54,663 nucleotides of DNA from Nocardia camponoti (GTDB lineage Bacteria > Actinomycetota > Actinomycetes > Mycobacteriales > Mycobacteriaceae): positions 1 to 54,663 of the forward strand of contig NZ_BMMW01000005.1 in NCBI RefSeq assembly GCF_014646135.1, read 5' to 3'. Position numbers and translations under genes: made by a program. Shown here piece by piece: positions 20,901 through 28,042 of the stretch; the first letter of the stretch is position 1; each line of letters opens with the position of its first letter. The notes beneath the pieces are model-generated. The model made no database searches. It saw nothing but the letters and a program-made list of their open reading frames with translations, and had not been told where the DNA came from.

Positions 20901-21431
20901 CGCGGCCGCCTCGAGGGCTTCGCGTTCGTGACCGAGGCGCAGCCGCGTCTGCACCTCACCCGACGGGCAGCCGGTCGTGGCGATAATGCCTTCGGCGTGC
21001 TCGGCGATGATTTCCTCGTCCATGCGCGCCCACTTGCCGAGCTGGCCTTCAATCGAGGCGAGCGACGACAGTTTGAACAGGTTGCGCAGGCCGGTCGCGT
21101 TTTCGGCGACCATCGTCATGTGGGTGTAGGCACCCGAGCCCGAGACGTCGTCGCCCTTTTGGCCGGGATCGCCCCACTGGACACGCTTGGTGTCGAAGCG
21201 CGAACCGGGCGCGATGTAGGCCTCGATGCCGATGATGGGCTTGATGCCCGCCTTGGTTGCCGAGTTGTAGAACTCGGACGCGCCGTACATGTTGCCGTGG
21301 TCGGTCATGCCGACCGCCGTCATCCCGAGCCGATTAGCTTCGGCGAACAGCGGCGAAATCTTGGCCGCGCCGTCGAGCATCGAGTACTCGGTGTGATTGT
21401 GCAGGTGAACGAACGATCCGGACGGGGCCAA
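17886..21431 (-). CDS. dnaE1: DNA polymerase III alpha subunit DnaE1
   Basis: Replicative polymerase catalytic subunit. 1181 aa from TTG 21431, chosen because it sits 6 bp after a strong AGGAAGG and matches the mycobacterial length (about 1184 aa); the open frame continues upstream but without homology. An N-terminal PHP domain keeps the metal-binding HLHNHTEYSMLDG and GMTDHGNMYG, which in mycobacteria provides intrinsic 3'-5' proofreading. The polymerase core shows GRGSAAGSLVAYAMGI and PDIDIDFDDRRR with the catalytic aspartates, then a helix-hairpin-helix, an OB fold and the C-terminal LLGPGCLG ending. The 3' end overlaps the AAA gene by 27 bp. Confidence 0.97.
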   Translation of the reverse strand: MAPSGSFVHLHNHTEYSMLDGAAKISPLFAEANRLGMTAVGMTDHGNMYGASEFYNSATKAGIKPIIGIEAYIAPGSRFDTKRVQWGDPGQKGDDVSGSGAYTHMTMVAENATGLRNLFKLSSLASIEGQLGKWARMDEEIIAEHAEGIIATTGCPSGEVQTRLRLGHEREALEAAAKWQEIFGKDNFFLEVMDHGLSIERRVREGLIAISHQLEIPPIATNDCHYVTKDQSTNHEALLCIQTGKTLSDPTRFKFDGDGYYLKSAAEMRAIWDAEVPGACDNTELIGERVQSYEDVWKHRDRMPVFPVPEGHTQATWLRKEVLDGLDRRFPDGPPQEYLARADYELGVICEMGFPAYFLVVGDLIRHALDVGIRVGPGRGSAAGSLVAYAMGITNIDPIPHGLLFERFLNPERVSMPDIDIDFDDRRRGEMVRYATEKWGSDRVAQVITFGTIKTKAAIKDSARVLFGQPGFAIADQITKALPPPIMAKDISVSGITDPDHERYKEAAEVRELIANNPDVAKIYETARGLEGLIRNAGVHACAVIMSSEPLTDAIPVWKRAQDGAIITGWDYPSCEAIGLLKMDFLGLRNLTVIGDALENIKANRGIDLDMDHLPLDDPATYELLARGDTLGVFQLDGSAMRDLLRRMQPTGFEDIVAVLALYRPGPMGMNAHNDYADRKNGRQEVKPIHPELEEPLKEILADTFGLIVYQEQIMQIAQKVAGYSLGQADILRRAMGKKKLSELEKAYAGFRQGMLDNGFSEPAIKALWDTILPFAGYAFNKSHAAGYGLVSFWTAYLKANYPAEYMAGLLTSVGDDKDKAAIYLSDCRKMGITVLPPDVNESELNFASVGTDIRFGLGAVRNVGANVVASIISARKEKSKYTDFSDYLNKIDAIACSKKVTESLIKAGGFDSLGHPRKGLLLIHSDAIDAVMSTKKAEAIGQFDLFGGMDDGDDSMASVFNVKVPDEEWETKHKLALEREMLGLYVSGHPLNGVEHVLAAQVDTPIPAILEGDVKDGAQVTIGGILASVNRRINKNGLAWASAQLEDLTGGVEVLFFPQSYQVYGMDVVEDAVVLVKARVSVRDDRISLIANDLVVPDLSAIGVAKPVAVVMTTRMCTPDKVGELKKVLARHPGTSDVHVRHVGARDKTTLLKLDDAWRVSPSSALMGDLKALLGPGCLG

Positions 21432-21437
21432 GACGGT

Positions 21438-21444
21438 CCTTCCT
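21438..21444 (-). promoter_or_regulatory. Ribosome binding site fixing the dnaE1 TTG start
   Basis: On the minus strand AGGAAGG ends 6 bases before TTG at 21431. No other in-frame ATG or GTG nearby has such a site, so this decides the start of dnaE1. Confidence 0.75.
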
Positions 21445-21642
21445 GTGTACGGCGAGCGGCTCAGCGATTCTAGGGGATCACCGACGGGCACTGTGCCGAG
21501 CAGTCTTGCACCGCCCACCGACAAGTTCGGCGATCGAGGGGTTGAGGACGCTGCCAATTGGCTATCGTCGCAGGTGACAGACTTTCCCGCGCCGAAGCCG
21601 TCGGTTGCGCGCCGCTCAGTCGACGCTTGTCTAGTGTCATCG

Positions 21643-21696
21643 GCGCTGTTACCGTTTGGTGATCGAAGGGGATCGCTAGTTCAACGTGGAGGGGGT
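21643..21696 (+). promoter_or_regulatory. Conserved upstream element, cassette copy 1
   Basis: Starts with GCGCTGTTACCGTTTGGTGA and continues to the GGAGGGGG ribosome site. The block is nearly base-for-base the same before copy 2 (22719) and its first half is the same before copy 3 (24640). It probably contains the promoter of each cassette. I cannot assign -35/-10 boxes with confidence. Confidence 0.6.
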
Positions 21697-21700
21697 TCTC

Positions 21701-22057
21701 ATGGCGGTTGGCGATAGTGCTGTGTCTCAGATGTGGGGCGCGGTTAATTCGGGGCAGTTGGAGATCAATCCAGAGTCGGCGCGCGAGGTCGCTTCGGCGT
21801 ACTTTCGGTTCGCGCAGCAGTGCGATGGGTGGATAGCGGAAGCGCACAGCCTGAAACAGATTTCTGGATTTGGTGGCTTGGAGTCGGCGAAGCAGCTTCA
21901 GCAGGGGTTCTCCACAAAGGCAGGAGACCTTGGGGAGGTTCTGCGGCAGCTCAAATCCGCTGCTGAGTCGATGGCTAACGCGCACCTCACGGCCGCGCGC
22001 ATCGTAGGCGAGGCAGACTCGCTGCACGCTGCGGCGATCAAGGCAGTCCAGTCATGA
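21701..22057 (+). CDS. PE/WXG100-like helical-hairpin protein, copy 1
   Basis: 118 aa from ATG 21701, preceded by GGAGGGGG. It has no cysteine-type signal and no membrane helix. Predicted as two helices (residues ~25-52 and ~60-114) separated by GFGG at 56-59, the place where WXG100 proteins carry their W-x-G turn. Size and hairpin shape fit the ESX-substrate superfamily, but neither a WXG motif nor a clear YxxxD/E tail is present, so the assignment is by shape and neighbours (PPE-like and EspG-like genes downstream). The first 33 residues are identical in copy 2 and nearly so in copy 3. The stop overlaps the next start (ATGA). Confidence 0.7.
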   Translation: MAVGDSAVSQMWGAVNSGQLEINPESAREVASAYFRFAQQCDGWIAEAHSLKQISGFGGLESAKQLQQGFSTKAGDLGEVLRQLKSAAESMANAHLTAARIVGEADSLHAAAIKAVQS

Positions 22058-22692
22058 TTCGCGCAACGCACGCAAGCTTGGCGACGGTTGCTGCGTCCGC
22101 GTTCGTCCTGATGGGGTGTACATCTGATCCCGCGCCGACGCCTGAAGCGGACGTGTCTACGGTGCACGACAACTCGACTGTTCGGCCGACCCTGACCAAT
22201 CCAAAAATTCAGCCGCCTGACCAGGACAACAAGTACACGCGGTCGACCGGCCGCCCGCATGTTGTATTCGACCCCTGCACGTGGATTATGCCGGCGGACC
22301 TTGCCAGCATTGGCTATTTGGAAAACACCCGCAAACGTGGCGTCGACGTTGTCGCTGAGTACAGTTTTCTTTCCTGCCACTTCGAATCCGAGGACATGAA
22401 CACCACCCTCGCCGTCAACTCGGGAAATGTGACGTGGGACGAGGATCAGCAAAAGAACGGTTCATGGCTTCGCGAAGCAAATGTCAACGGTCGACAGGCC
22501 AGTCAGGGGCAAGACCCCAACTCGGCTACGGCAGGCAAAGATAGCTGCGAAATTCATATGAGAACCAAGGTGGGCGTCGTCCTCGTCTCGCAACTCCTGC
22601 GCAGTTTCGGTGAACAACGCGGCATCGACCCCTGCGCCAACCTTGACCACATCGCATCCGTAGTAGAGAAATCTATCGGCAAGGAGAACTGA
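22054..22692 (+). CDS. DUF3558-family lipoprotein, copy 1
   Basis: A 212-aa precursor. The signal peptide ends in lipobox LMGC, with the lipidated Cys at residue 22. A Pro/Thr linker then leads into the conserved DUF3558 core: FDPCTWIMPADLASIG, LSCHF, GNVTWDEDQQKNGSWL and a final cysteine in GIDPCANLDHIA. Four cysteines in the mature domain could form two disulfides. Likely anchored on the outer face of the inner membrane or in the mycolate envelope. Overlaps the hairpin protein gene by 4 bp, so the two are made together. Role unknown. Confidence 0.85.
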   Translation: MIRATHASLATVAASAFVLMGCTSDPAPTPEADVSTVHDNSTVRPTLTNPKIQPPDQDNKYTRSTGRPHVVFDPCTWIMPADLASIGYLENTRKRGVDVVAEYSFLSCHFESEDMNTTLAVNSGNVTWDEDQQKNGSWLREANVNGRQASQGQDPNSATAGKDSCEIHMRTKVGVVLVSQLLRSFGEQRGIDPCANLDHIASVVEKSIGKEN

Positions 22693-22718
22693 CCGTCGGC
22701 GCTTGCCTCACCTGACCA

Positions 22719-22772
22719 GCGCTGTTACCGTTTGGTGATCGAAGGGGATCGCTAGTTCAACGTGGAGGGGGC
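22719..22772 (+). promoter_or_regulatory. Conserved upstream element, cassette copy 2
   Basis: Same sequence as 21643-21696, starting GCGCTGTTACCGTTTGGTGA. Here it is joined to the end of lipoprotein copy 1 only 30 bp after its stop codon, and the join also carries CGGCGCTTGCCTC, found again before copy 3. Confidence 0.6.
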
Positions 22773-22776
22773 TCTC

Positions 22777-23133
22777 ATGGCGGTTGGCGATAGTGCTGTG
22801 TCTCAGATGTGGGGCGCGGTTAATTCGGGGCAGTTGGAGATCAATCCGGAGTCGGCGCGCGAGGTTGCGTCGGCCTACTTTCGGTTTGCGCAGCAGTGTG
22901 ATGGGTGGCTGAATAATGCGCGCGAGCTCACGCAGATCTCCGGCTTCGGCGGGATCGAGTCCGCCAAGCAGCTGCAGCACGGTTTCGCGACCAAGGCCTC
23001 AGACCTCATCGATGTCCTGCTTCAACTGAAGTCCGCGACTTTATCGATGGCACAGGCGCATCTCACCGCTGCGGACATCCTCGGCGAAGAGGACTCACTG
23101 AACGCAGCCGCGATCAAGGCGGTCGGCCAGTGA
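22777..23133 (+). CDS. PE/WXG100-like helical-hairpin protein, copy 2
   Basis: 118 aa from ATG 22777 after GGAGGGGG. The first 44 residues are almost the same as in copy 1; helix 1 end and helix 2 differ (ELTQISGFGGIESAKQLQHG and onward). GFGG is conserved at 56-59. The C terminus GEEDSLNAAAIKAVGQ matches copies 1 and 3 in pattern. The N-terminal DNA is near-identical to the other copies while the C-terminal half has drifted, which points to gene conversion at the 5' end or to selection on it. Confidence 0.7.
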   Translation: MAVGDSAVSQMWGAVNSGQLEINPESAREVASAYFRFAQQCDGWLNNARELTQISGFGGIESAKQLQHGFATKASDLIDVLLQLKSATLSMAQAHLTAADILGEEDSLNAAAIKAVGQ

Positions 23134-23765
23134 TGTCTGTGCGCTACGCCAGGTCAGCCGCATTGGCACTCGGGGCGATCGTCGTCGCTAGCTGTTCGTC
23201 CGTGGTCGGCACGGCTACCACGCCGGAGTCGACTACACCAGAACCCGCCCCCGTTCGACCCACGTTGACGGATCCGAAAATCCAACCGCCAGATCAGGAC
23301 AACAAGTACACGCGGTCGACCGGTCGCCCGCACGTCGTTTTCGATCCGTGCACATGGTTCATGCCCGACGACGTCGCCAGCATTGGATACGACGAGCGGT
23401 CGAGAAAACGCGGCATCGACCTTGTCGCTGAATACTCCTTCCTGTCGTGTCGCTTTCAGACACCCGAATTCACGACCACATTGCGCATCAACTCAGGCAA
23501 CGTAACCTGGGACGAGGACCAGCAGAAGAACGGTTCCTGGCTGCAGAACACCGAGGTCAACGGCAGACAGGCGGCGCACGGACAGGATCCGGCCACCAGC
23601 AAGGCGGGTTCCCCAACCTGCGAAATACATATGCGCACAAGGGTTGGAGTCGTCTTTGTTACTCAGTCACTTTCAACACTCGGGGAAAAGCGCGGAATTG
23701 ACTCCTGCACCAACCTCGACCACATCGCATCCGTAGTAGAGAAATCTATCGGCAAGGAGAACTGA
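23133..23765 (+). CDS. DUF3558-family lipoprotein, copy 2
   Basis: 210 aa from ATG 23133; GTG 23130 is an alternative, both overlapping the stop of the hairpin gene. Lipobox VASC, then a short Thr/Pro linker. The core is clearly paralogous to copies 1 and 3: PPDQDNKYTRSTGRPHVVFD, PCTWFMP, LSCRF, WDEDQQKNGSWLQ, CEIHMRTRVGVVF, ending in EKSIGKEN. The final 58 bp are identical to those of copies 1 and 3. It runs directly (2 bp) into the PPE-like stub. Confidence 0.85.
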   Translation: MSVRYARSAALALGAIVVASCSSVVGTATTPESTTPEPAPVRPTLTDPKIQPPDQDNKYTRSTGRPHVVFDPCTWFMPDDVASIGYDERSRKRGIDLVAEYSFLSCRFQTPEFTTTLRINSGNVTWDEDQQKNGSWLQNTEVNGRQAAHGQDPATSKAGSPTCEIHMRTRVGVVFVTQSLSTLGEKRGIDSCTNLDHIASVVEKSIGKEN

Positions 23766-23767
23766 CC

Positions 23768-23866
23768 GTGGGGGACGGATCAAAGCTCACTGACGTAGGC
23801 GGCGGGGCGATCGTGCGCCCTGTCGACCTCGGGCGCAGCCTGCACGGGCCAGAGTCTCAGAAATGA
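23768..23866 (+). pseudogene. Truncated 5' stub of the PPE-like gene
   Basis: GTG 23768 opens a 32-codon frame whose first 24 codons match the start of the intact PPE-like gene at 25695 (VGDGSKLTDVGGGAIVRPVD), with two synonymous differences in DNA (GAC/GAT and GTG/GTC). After codon 24 the sequence switches abruptly to LHGPESQK and stops at TGA, which overlaps the ATG of the next lipoprotein gene as ATGA. It keeps the ribosome site AAGGAGA, so a short peptide could still be translated and may now couple translation into 23863. Most simply a recombination remnant. Confidence 0.8.
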
Positions 23867-24549
23867 GACTGACGGTGGCGAAGACTTCAATGACGCTCTT
23901 GACGACGGTGATCGCCGCGGCACTTTCGCTTACCGCCGCATGCTCAGGCCATGGAGCCGTTGCACCCCTCGAGTCGACGACCAGCACAACAGTAACGACC
24001 AAGAATTTCCCGTATCCCGGGGTACGCACAGTGCAGGATGTAGTTCCCTCGATCGCCGGCACAGGGGTGCCCGCAGCAGAGATTGCGATCAAATGGGAAC
24101 TACTGCACAGCGACTGGATGATCAGCCACCAGGAGGAGGTTCCGCACGAACTGCTGTCGATTGTCACCGCGAACAACAAACCCGAATGGATGCCTTCAAA
24201 CGTCATGGAGGGAACGGGCGGCGAATTGATTCGCGCCGTAAACGTCCGCGAAATTGACCGAATCTCTTGGGAGGTGTCGGTGTGTAACTACGACACCCCT
24301 GGCGTTTACTACCCAGGCGAGGCCGGTCAGCTGAAGCTGGGATTCCCAACGTGGGCGCAGTATGCAAGCACCGCGACGGTTGTTCTCACATCAGGTCCAG
24401 ACGGTACCGGAGCTACCTCGTCTGGGCCGCGACTGCTAATTAGCCGCACTACCCTGCCGCTCAATGACGAGGCGCACGCCATCTGCGACCCGTTCAGACC
24501 GGACCCATTTATCCAGCAACCCCCAGAACCGCTCCCAGCGCACAAGTAG
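23863..24549 (+). CDS. Lipoprotein, unknown family
   Basis: A 228-aa precursor with signal peptide and lipobox LTAAC (Cys 27), then a Thr-rich linker and a soluble domain. It is unlike the DUF3558 lipoproteins on either side: no PCTW or DQDNKY blocks, only two cysteines in the mature part (VCNYDTPG, AICDPFRP). The ATG overlaps the stop of the PPE-like stub. It is present in the second cassette only, so it was brought in where the PPE gene was lost. Not recognised. Confidence 0.75.
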   Translation: MRLTVAKTSMTLLTTVIAAALSLTAACSGHGAVAPLESTTSTTVTTKNFPYPGVRTVQDVVPSIAGTGVPAAEIAIKWELLHSDWMISHQEEVPHELLSIVTANNKPEWMPSNVMEGTGGELIRAVNVREIDRISWEVSVCNYDTPGVYYPGEAGQLKLGFPTWAQYASTATVVLTSGPDGTGATSSGPRLLISRTTLPLNDEAHAICDPFRPDPFIQQPPEPLPAHK

Positions 24550-24639
24550 CGCAATCAGTTTGGGTTCCGGCGCGCATCACCCGTGCAGCAATTCGGCTGC
24601 TCAGAGTTCTCGCAAAACGGCGCTTGCCTCGTGTCACCA

Positions 24640-24699
24640 GCGCTGTTACCGTTTGGTGATCACTGAACGAAGGGGATGTTAGCTAACGCGGAGGGGGCT
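24640..24699 (+). promoter_or_regulatory. Conserved upstream element, cassette copy 3
   Basis: Shares GCGCTGTTACCGTTTGGTGA with copies 1 and 2, then diverges before GGAGGGGG. The flanking CGGCGCTTGCCTC (24619 onwards) is shared with copy 2. Ninety bases between the previous stop (24549) and this element hold nothing recognisable. Confidence 0.6.
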
Positions 24700-24703
24700 T
24701 GTA

Positions 24704-25063
24704 ATGGCGGTTGGCGATAGTGCTGTGTCTCAGATGTGGGGCGCGGTTAATTCGGGGCAGTTGGAGATCAATCCCGAGTCGGCGCGCACCGTTGCGTCGG
24801 CGTACTTTCGGTTTGCTGAGCAGTGCGATGCGTGGATCGACGCTGCACGTGAGCTCAGGCAGATTTCCGGCTTCGGCGGGATCGAGTCCGCGAAGCAGTT
24901 ACAGCGGGGTTTCGCGACCAAGGCGGTAGACCTTGGCGAGGTCCTGTTGCAGCTGAAATCCGCGACGCTGTCGATGGCTCGTGCCCACCTCACGGCCGCG
25001 GATATTCTCGGCGAGGCCGACTCACTCAACGCCGCTGCGATCAAAGCGGTCCACCCGTGGTAG
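24704..25063 (+). CDS. PE/WXG100-like helical-hairpin protein, copy 3
   Basis: 119 aa from ATG 24704. The N-terminal block MAVGDSAVSQMWGAVNSGQL is the same as in copies 1 and 2; differences begin at residue 29. GFGG is retained, and the C terminus GEADSLNAAAIKAV is conserved with a new PW end. As the copy upstream of the intact PPE-like gene, it is the best candidate partner of that protein in a PE-PPE-like pair. Overlaps the next lipoprotein start by 7 bp. Confidence 0.7.
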   Translation: MAVGDSAVSQMWGAVNSGQLEINPESARTVASAYFRFAEQCDAWIDAARELRQISGFGGIESAKQLQRGFATKAVDLGEVLLQLKSATLSMARAHLTAADILGEADSLNAAAIKAVHPW

Positions 25064-25692
25064 CGACACGGGCGGTAACGGCGGGCACGCTGATGGCTGG
25101 GGCGATTGCCCTCGCTGCCTGCTCTTCCGTGTCCGGGACTGCTACCGCTCCCGAGTCGACCGAGGCCGCTCCCGGGTCCGTCCGGCCGACGCTGACCGAT
25201 CCGAAAGTCCAGCCGCCGGATCAGGACAACAAGTACACGCGGTCCACCGCTCGCCCCCATGTTGTGTTCGATCCGTGCACTTGGATGATGCCCGACGACA
25301 TCACCGCAATCGGGTACGCCGACCGATCGAGAGAACGCGGCACCGACCTCGTAGCGGAGTACACCTTCCTGTCATGCCGCTTTCAGGCAAACGACTACAC
25401 CACGTCGTTGCGTATCAACTCAGGAAATGTCACCTGGGACGAGGATCAGCAGAAAAACGGTAACTGGCTGCAAGCAACCGAGGTCAATGGCAGACAAGCC
25501 GCCCGCGGGCAGGATCCCGGTGGGGTCCAGGGCGGGGCCGGCACTTGCGAGATTCACATGCGCACGAAAGTCGGCGTTGTCTTCATCACCCAAGCGGTAA
25601 AAACCTTGGGCGAACAGCGCGGGGTCGACCCGTGCACCAACCTCGACCACATCGCATCCGTAGTAGAGAAATCTATCGGCAAGGAGAACTGA
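25057..25692 (+). CDS. DUF3558-family lipoprotein, copy 3
   Basis: 211 aa from GTG 25057. Signal peptide with lipobox LAAC (Cys 22), Pro/Ala linker, then the conserved DUF3558 core with FDPCTWMMPDDITAIGYADR, LSCRF, TWDEDQQKNGNWLQ and GVDPCTNLDHIASVVEK. The end of the gene is identical at DNA level to copies 1 and 2. Separated by 2 bp from the PPE-like gene, using the AAGGAGA of its own last codons as that gene's ribosome site. Confidence 0.85.
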   Translation: MVATRAVTAGTLMAGAIALAACSSVSGTATAPESTEAAPGSVRPTLTDPKVQPPDQDNKYTRSTARPHVVFDPCTWMMPDDITAIGYADRSRERGTDLVAEYTFLSCRFQANDYTTSLRINSGNVTWDEDQQKNGNWLQATEVNGRQAARGQDPGGVQGGAGTCEIHMRTKVGVVFITQAVKTLGEQRGVDPCTNLDHIASVVEKSIGKEN

Positions 25693-25694
25693 CC

Positions 25695-27032
25695 GTGGGG
25701 GACGGATCAAAGCTCACTGATGTAGGCGGCGGGGCGATCGTCCGCCCTGTCGACCTCGGGCGCAGCCAGCAAGCGGGCGCCGAACGCCAACAACAGTCGT
25801 TGAAGCACAACGGGACCGACCCGGACTACATTCCCATTCCCGAAAAATTCGATGGTGCCGACCATTCTTACATTTACAACAATGTGCAATTAATGCAGCC
25901 CGGTACCATGCAACAATTCGGCGATAAATGGCTGGCTATTGCTTCCGAGATTTCCGGCGCGGTCACGGGGTTGTGGATTCAAGTTGGGCGAGCCAGTGCG
26001 GACATGAAGGGTGCGATGGCGACCGCAGCTGCCGAAGCGGGTAAGCGGCTCATCACCGACGCCACCGATATTTCTACGGTCGTCTCCACCACTGGGCACC
26101 GCGTGAAAGCCGCAGCGTACGGCGCGGAGTCGACGAAAATCGCGGTGCCGCCGCCGGTTACGGGCACGGTGGCGCCCCAGGCGTCGCTTGCCGAATTGCC
26201 AGCGGCGACCGCGCTGATCATCGATCCGAGTATCGCGAGTTCGGCGGCGGATCTGGAGAAGAAGAAAGAAGCCGCGCGCCTGGAAGCGGTCGCCGCGATG
26301 AACACGCTCTTCAACCCCACGTTCAAGCCGTCGGGCGACAAGGTGCCGAGCTTCGTCGCGCCGAGTCAGCCTGGTGGCGGTGACACTTCGGGCCCCGGTG
26401 GCGGCGCGAACGGCAATGGCGGCGGCGGAACTGGCGGGAAGAACGCGAACACCGGCGACAGCCCGAAAACTGACGGCGCGACCAACCCACGCGACACCAC
26501 CCCCGAGACCCCAGGCAACAGCACCACAGACGACCCAGCCGACACGCAAGCCGCGAACACAACCAACGACAGCACGGCCAACAAGAACCAAAACCCGAGC
26601 GGGACAACACCTTCCACGACCCCAAACGGCACAACGCCCGGCACCTCCCCGGCAGGCATAACGCCCGGCGGATCAGGTCTGCCCGGCGGCACAGGTGGCA
26701 GGCCAGGGTCACCCGGCACCACGGGCACCCCGTCACCAGGCAAAGCCGTCCCCGGTAGCGGCCAAAAGGTCCCGGCCGCAAGCACTTCCGGCCTGTCAGC
26801 GGCGACACAGAGTGCAGGTCGCGGTATGGGCATGCCCGGCATGATGGCTCCCGGCGCACGGGGCGCCAAGGGCGAAGACGACAACGAACACAAAATCCCC
26901 GACTACTTGCGCGGCGTCCAGCCCGAACTCCTGGCCACCGCGGTGTTCGTGCCGCAAGCAATCGGCGCGGACGCCCCCGCGACGCGCCTCGCCGACGCGG
27001 ACGATGCCGACCACGCGGAGCAACTACCGTGA
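25695..27032 (+). CDS. PPE-like ESX-type secreted protein with Gly/Thr/Pro-rich tail
   Basis: 445 aa from GTG 25695 (AAGGAGA ribosome site); an upstream frame exists but lies inside the lipoprotein gene. Residues ~25-215 are mostly helical with no signal peptide, as in PPE/WXG100-superfamily substrates. YNNVQLMQPGTMQQFGDKW begins the first long helix. Residues ~220-375 are low complexity (runs of GGG, TTPxTTPNGTTPGTSP). The C terminus HKIPDYLRGVQPELL resembles tails of actinobacterial ESX-associated proteins. Immediately followed (GTGA overlap) by the EspG-like chaperone. PPE assignment is by length, architecture and neighbours, not by a visible Pro-Pro-Glu. Confidence 0.7.
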   Translation: MGDGSKLTDVGGGAIVRPVDLGRSQQAGAERQQQSLKHNGTDPDYIPIPEKFDGADHSYIYNNVQLMQPGTMQQFGDKWLAIASEISGAVTGLWIQVGRASADMKGAMATAAAEAGKRLITDATDISTVVSTTGHRVKAAAYGAESTKIAVPPPVTGTVAPQASLAELPAATALIIDPSIASSAADLEKKKEAARLEAVAAMNTLFNPTFKPSGDKVPSFVAPSQPGGGDTSGPGGGANGNGGGGTGGKNANTGDSPKTDGATNPRDTTPETPGNSTTDDPADTQAANTTNDSTANKNQNPSGTTPSTTPNGTTPGTSPAGITPGGSGLPGGTGGRPGSPGTTGTPSPGKAVPGSGQKVPAASTSGLSAATQSAGRGMGMPGMMAPGARGAKGEDDNEHKIPDYLRGVQPELLATAVFVPQAIGADAPATRLADADDADHAEQLP

Positions 27033-27706
27033 GCTGGACCTTCACCCCGGACGAGTTCGTACACGTGTGGAATAGCGAAACCCGAACCGACCGTGTGCCT
27101 TTCCCGCTCACGATGGGCTCGGTAGCGAAGTGGGCCGACGAGGGCGACGCACTGGCCGCCGCAGCGCAACGCCGCTACCCAACGGGCGCGGACGACGAAC
27201 TCTCCGCCGTCCTGCGCCTCGCCGCTGCCCCGGAAACCACGCTCGCCCTGTTCCACACTGCGGGTGAACCGGTTCGCGTGTATGGCGCGTGCGCGCAAGG
27301 ACGAGGTGCTGTCCTGCACCAAACCAGCACGGGCGCAGTCGAATTGTTCGCGGGCAGCGCGAACATGGTGGCCCGCGCCATCGCGACTTTCATGGGCGAC
27401 GAAAAACCAGGCCGAACGGCCCCGTTGCGCGAGGACATGGACCGCGTCGCCGCCTTTTACGACGACTGGCACCGCCCCGCCAACGCCCCGACGGCAAAAA
27501 TCGACCGCCTAACCCGAGCCCGCCGCCACCGAAGCGGCCACATCGAGGTCCACCCCCGCCCGGGTGCCCCAGCGAACTACCTGACCTGGTTCGACGTAAC
27601 CGGCGACGGCCGCTACCTGAGCTACCACCACTACAACGAGGTGCACCTACGCCCGGCAGACAAATCGGTGGTAGTGGAAGCAATCCTCAAACTCGCACAG
27701 ATCTAA
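27029..27706 (+). CDS. EspG-family ESX chaperone-like protein
   Basis: 225 aa from GTG 27029, overlapping the PPE-like stop. The N terminus SWTFTPDEFVHVWN with a PFPL segment is the usual opening of EspG proteins, which bind PPE proteins in the cytosol and keep them soluble for ESX export. The middle has strand patterns (ALFHTAGEPVRVYGACAQGR), and the C terminus ends in an alpha-helix after YLSYHHYNEVHLRPAD. It is slightly short for EspG (250-300 aa). Its position after a PPE-like gene is the canonical one and is the strongest support for an ESX-type cassette. Confidence 0.75.
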   Translation: MSWTFTPDEFVHVWNSETRTDRVPFPLTMGSVAKWADEGDALAAAAQRRYPTGADDELSAVLRLAAAPETTLALFHTAGEPVRVYGACAQGRGAVLHQTSTGAVELFAGSANMVARAIATFMGDEKPGRTAPLREDMDRVAAFYDDWHRPANAPTAKIDRLTRARRHRSGHIEVHPRPGAPANYLTWFDVTGDGRYLSYHHYNEVHLRPADKSVVVEAILKLAQI

Positions 27707-27709
27707 CAG

Positions 27710-28042
27710 ATGCCAGAAGACCAGCGAACTCATCCGAACCGCGCCCCGGGCGCTCCCATCGCGAACCAGGCACTCGATGTCCTCAGGCACGATGGCTACG
27801 ACAAAGAAATCGAAGAATTCAATCCTGAGCCCAAATTCGACGGGGACGGAAAACCTCTTCCTGCCAGCGCGTTGACCGGCGGCAGCGCGCGGTCCGCAGT
27901 AAACGGAATCCTTGCGGACGCGAATCTAGGCGGTTACACGGGCGCCTACGAAACAGCATTCCGAAGCGCACTCACAGAGCGCCTATACATGTCAGGCGAT
28001 GAGGCGAAAAAGTACACCGAAGGCACGGGGAACCCCAAATGA
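27710..28042 (+). CDS. Hypothetical 110-aa protein of the PPE/EspG cassette
   Basis: Starts 3 bp after the EspG-like stop and overlaps the next gene by 4 bp (ATGA), so it belongs to the same transcript. Hydrophilic, with no signal peptide or membrane helix; a Pro/Asn-rich N terminus is followed by two probable helices (ALDVLRHDGYDKEIEEF and ETAFRSALTERLYM). I do not recognise it. It could be another small secreted or chaperone-like component. Confidence 0.6.
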   Translation: MPEDQRTHPNRAPGAPIANQALDVLRHDGYDKEIEEFNPEPKFDGDGKPLPASALTGGSARSAVNGILADANLGGYTGAYETAFRSALTERLYMSGDEAKKYTEGTGNPK

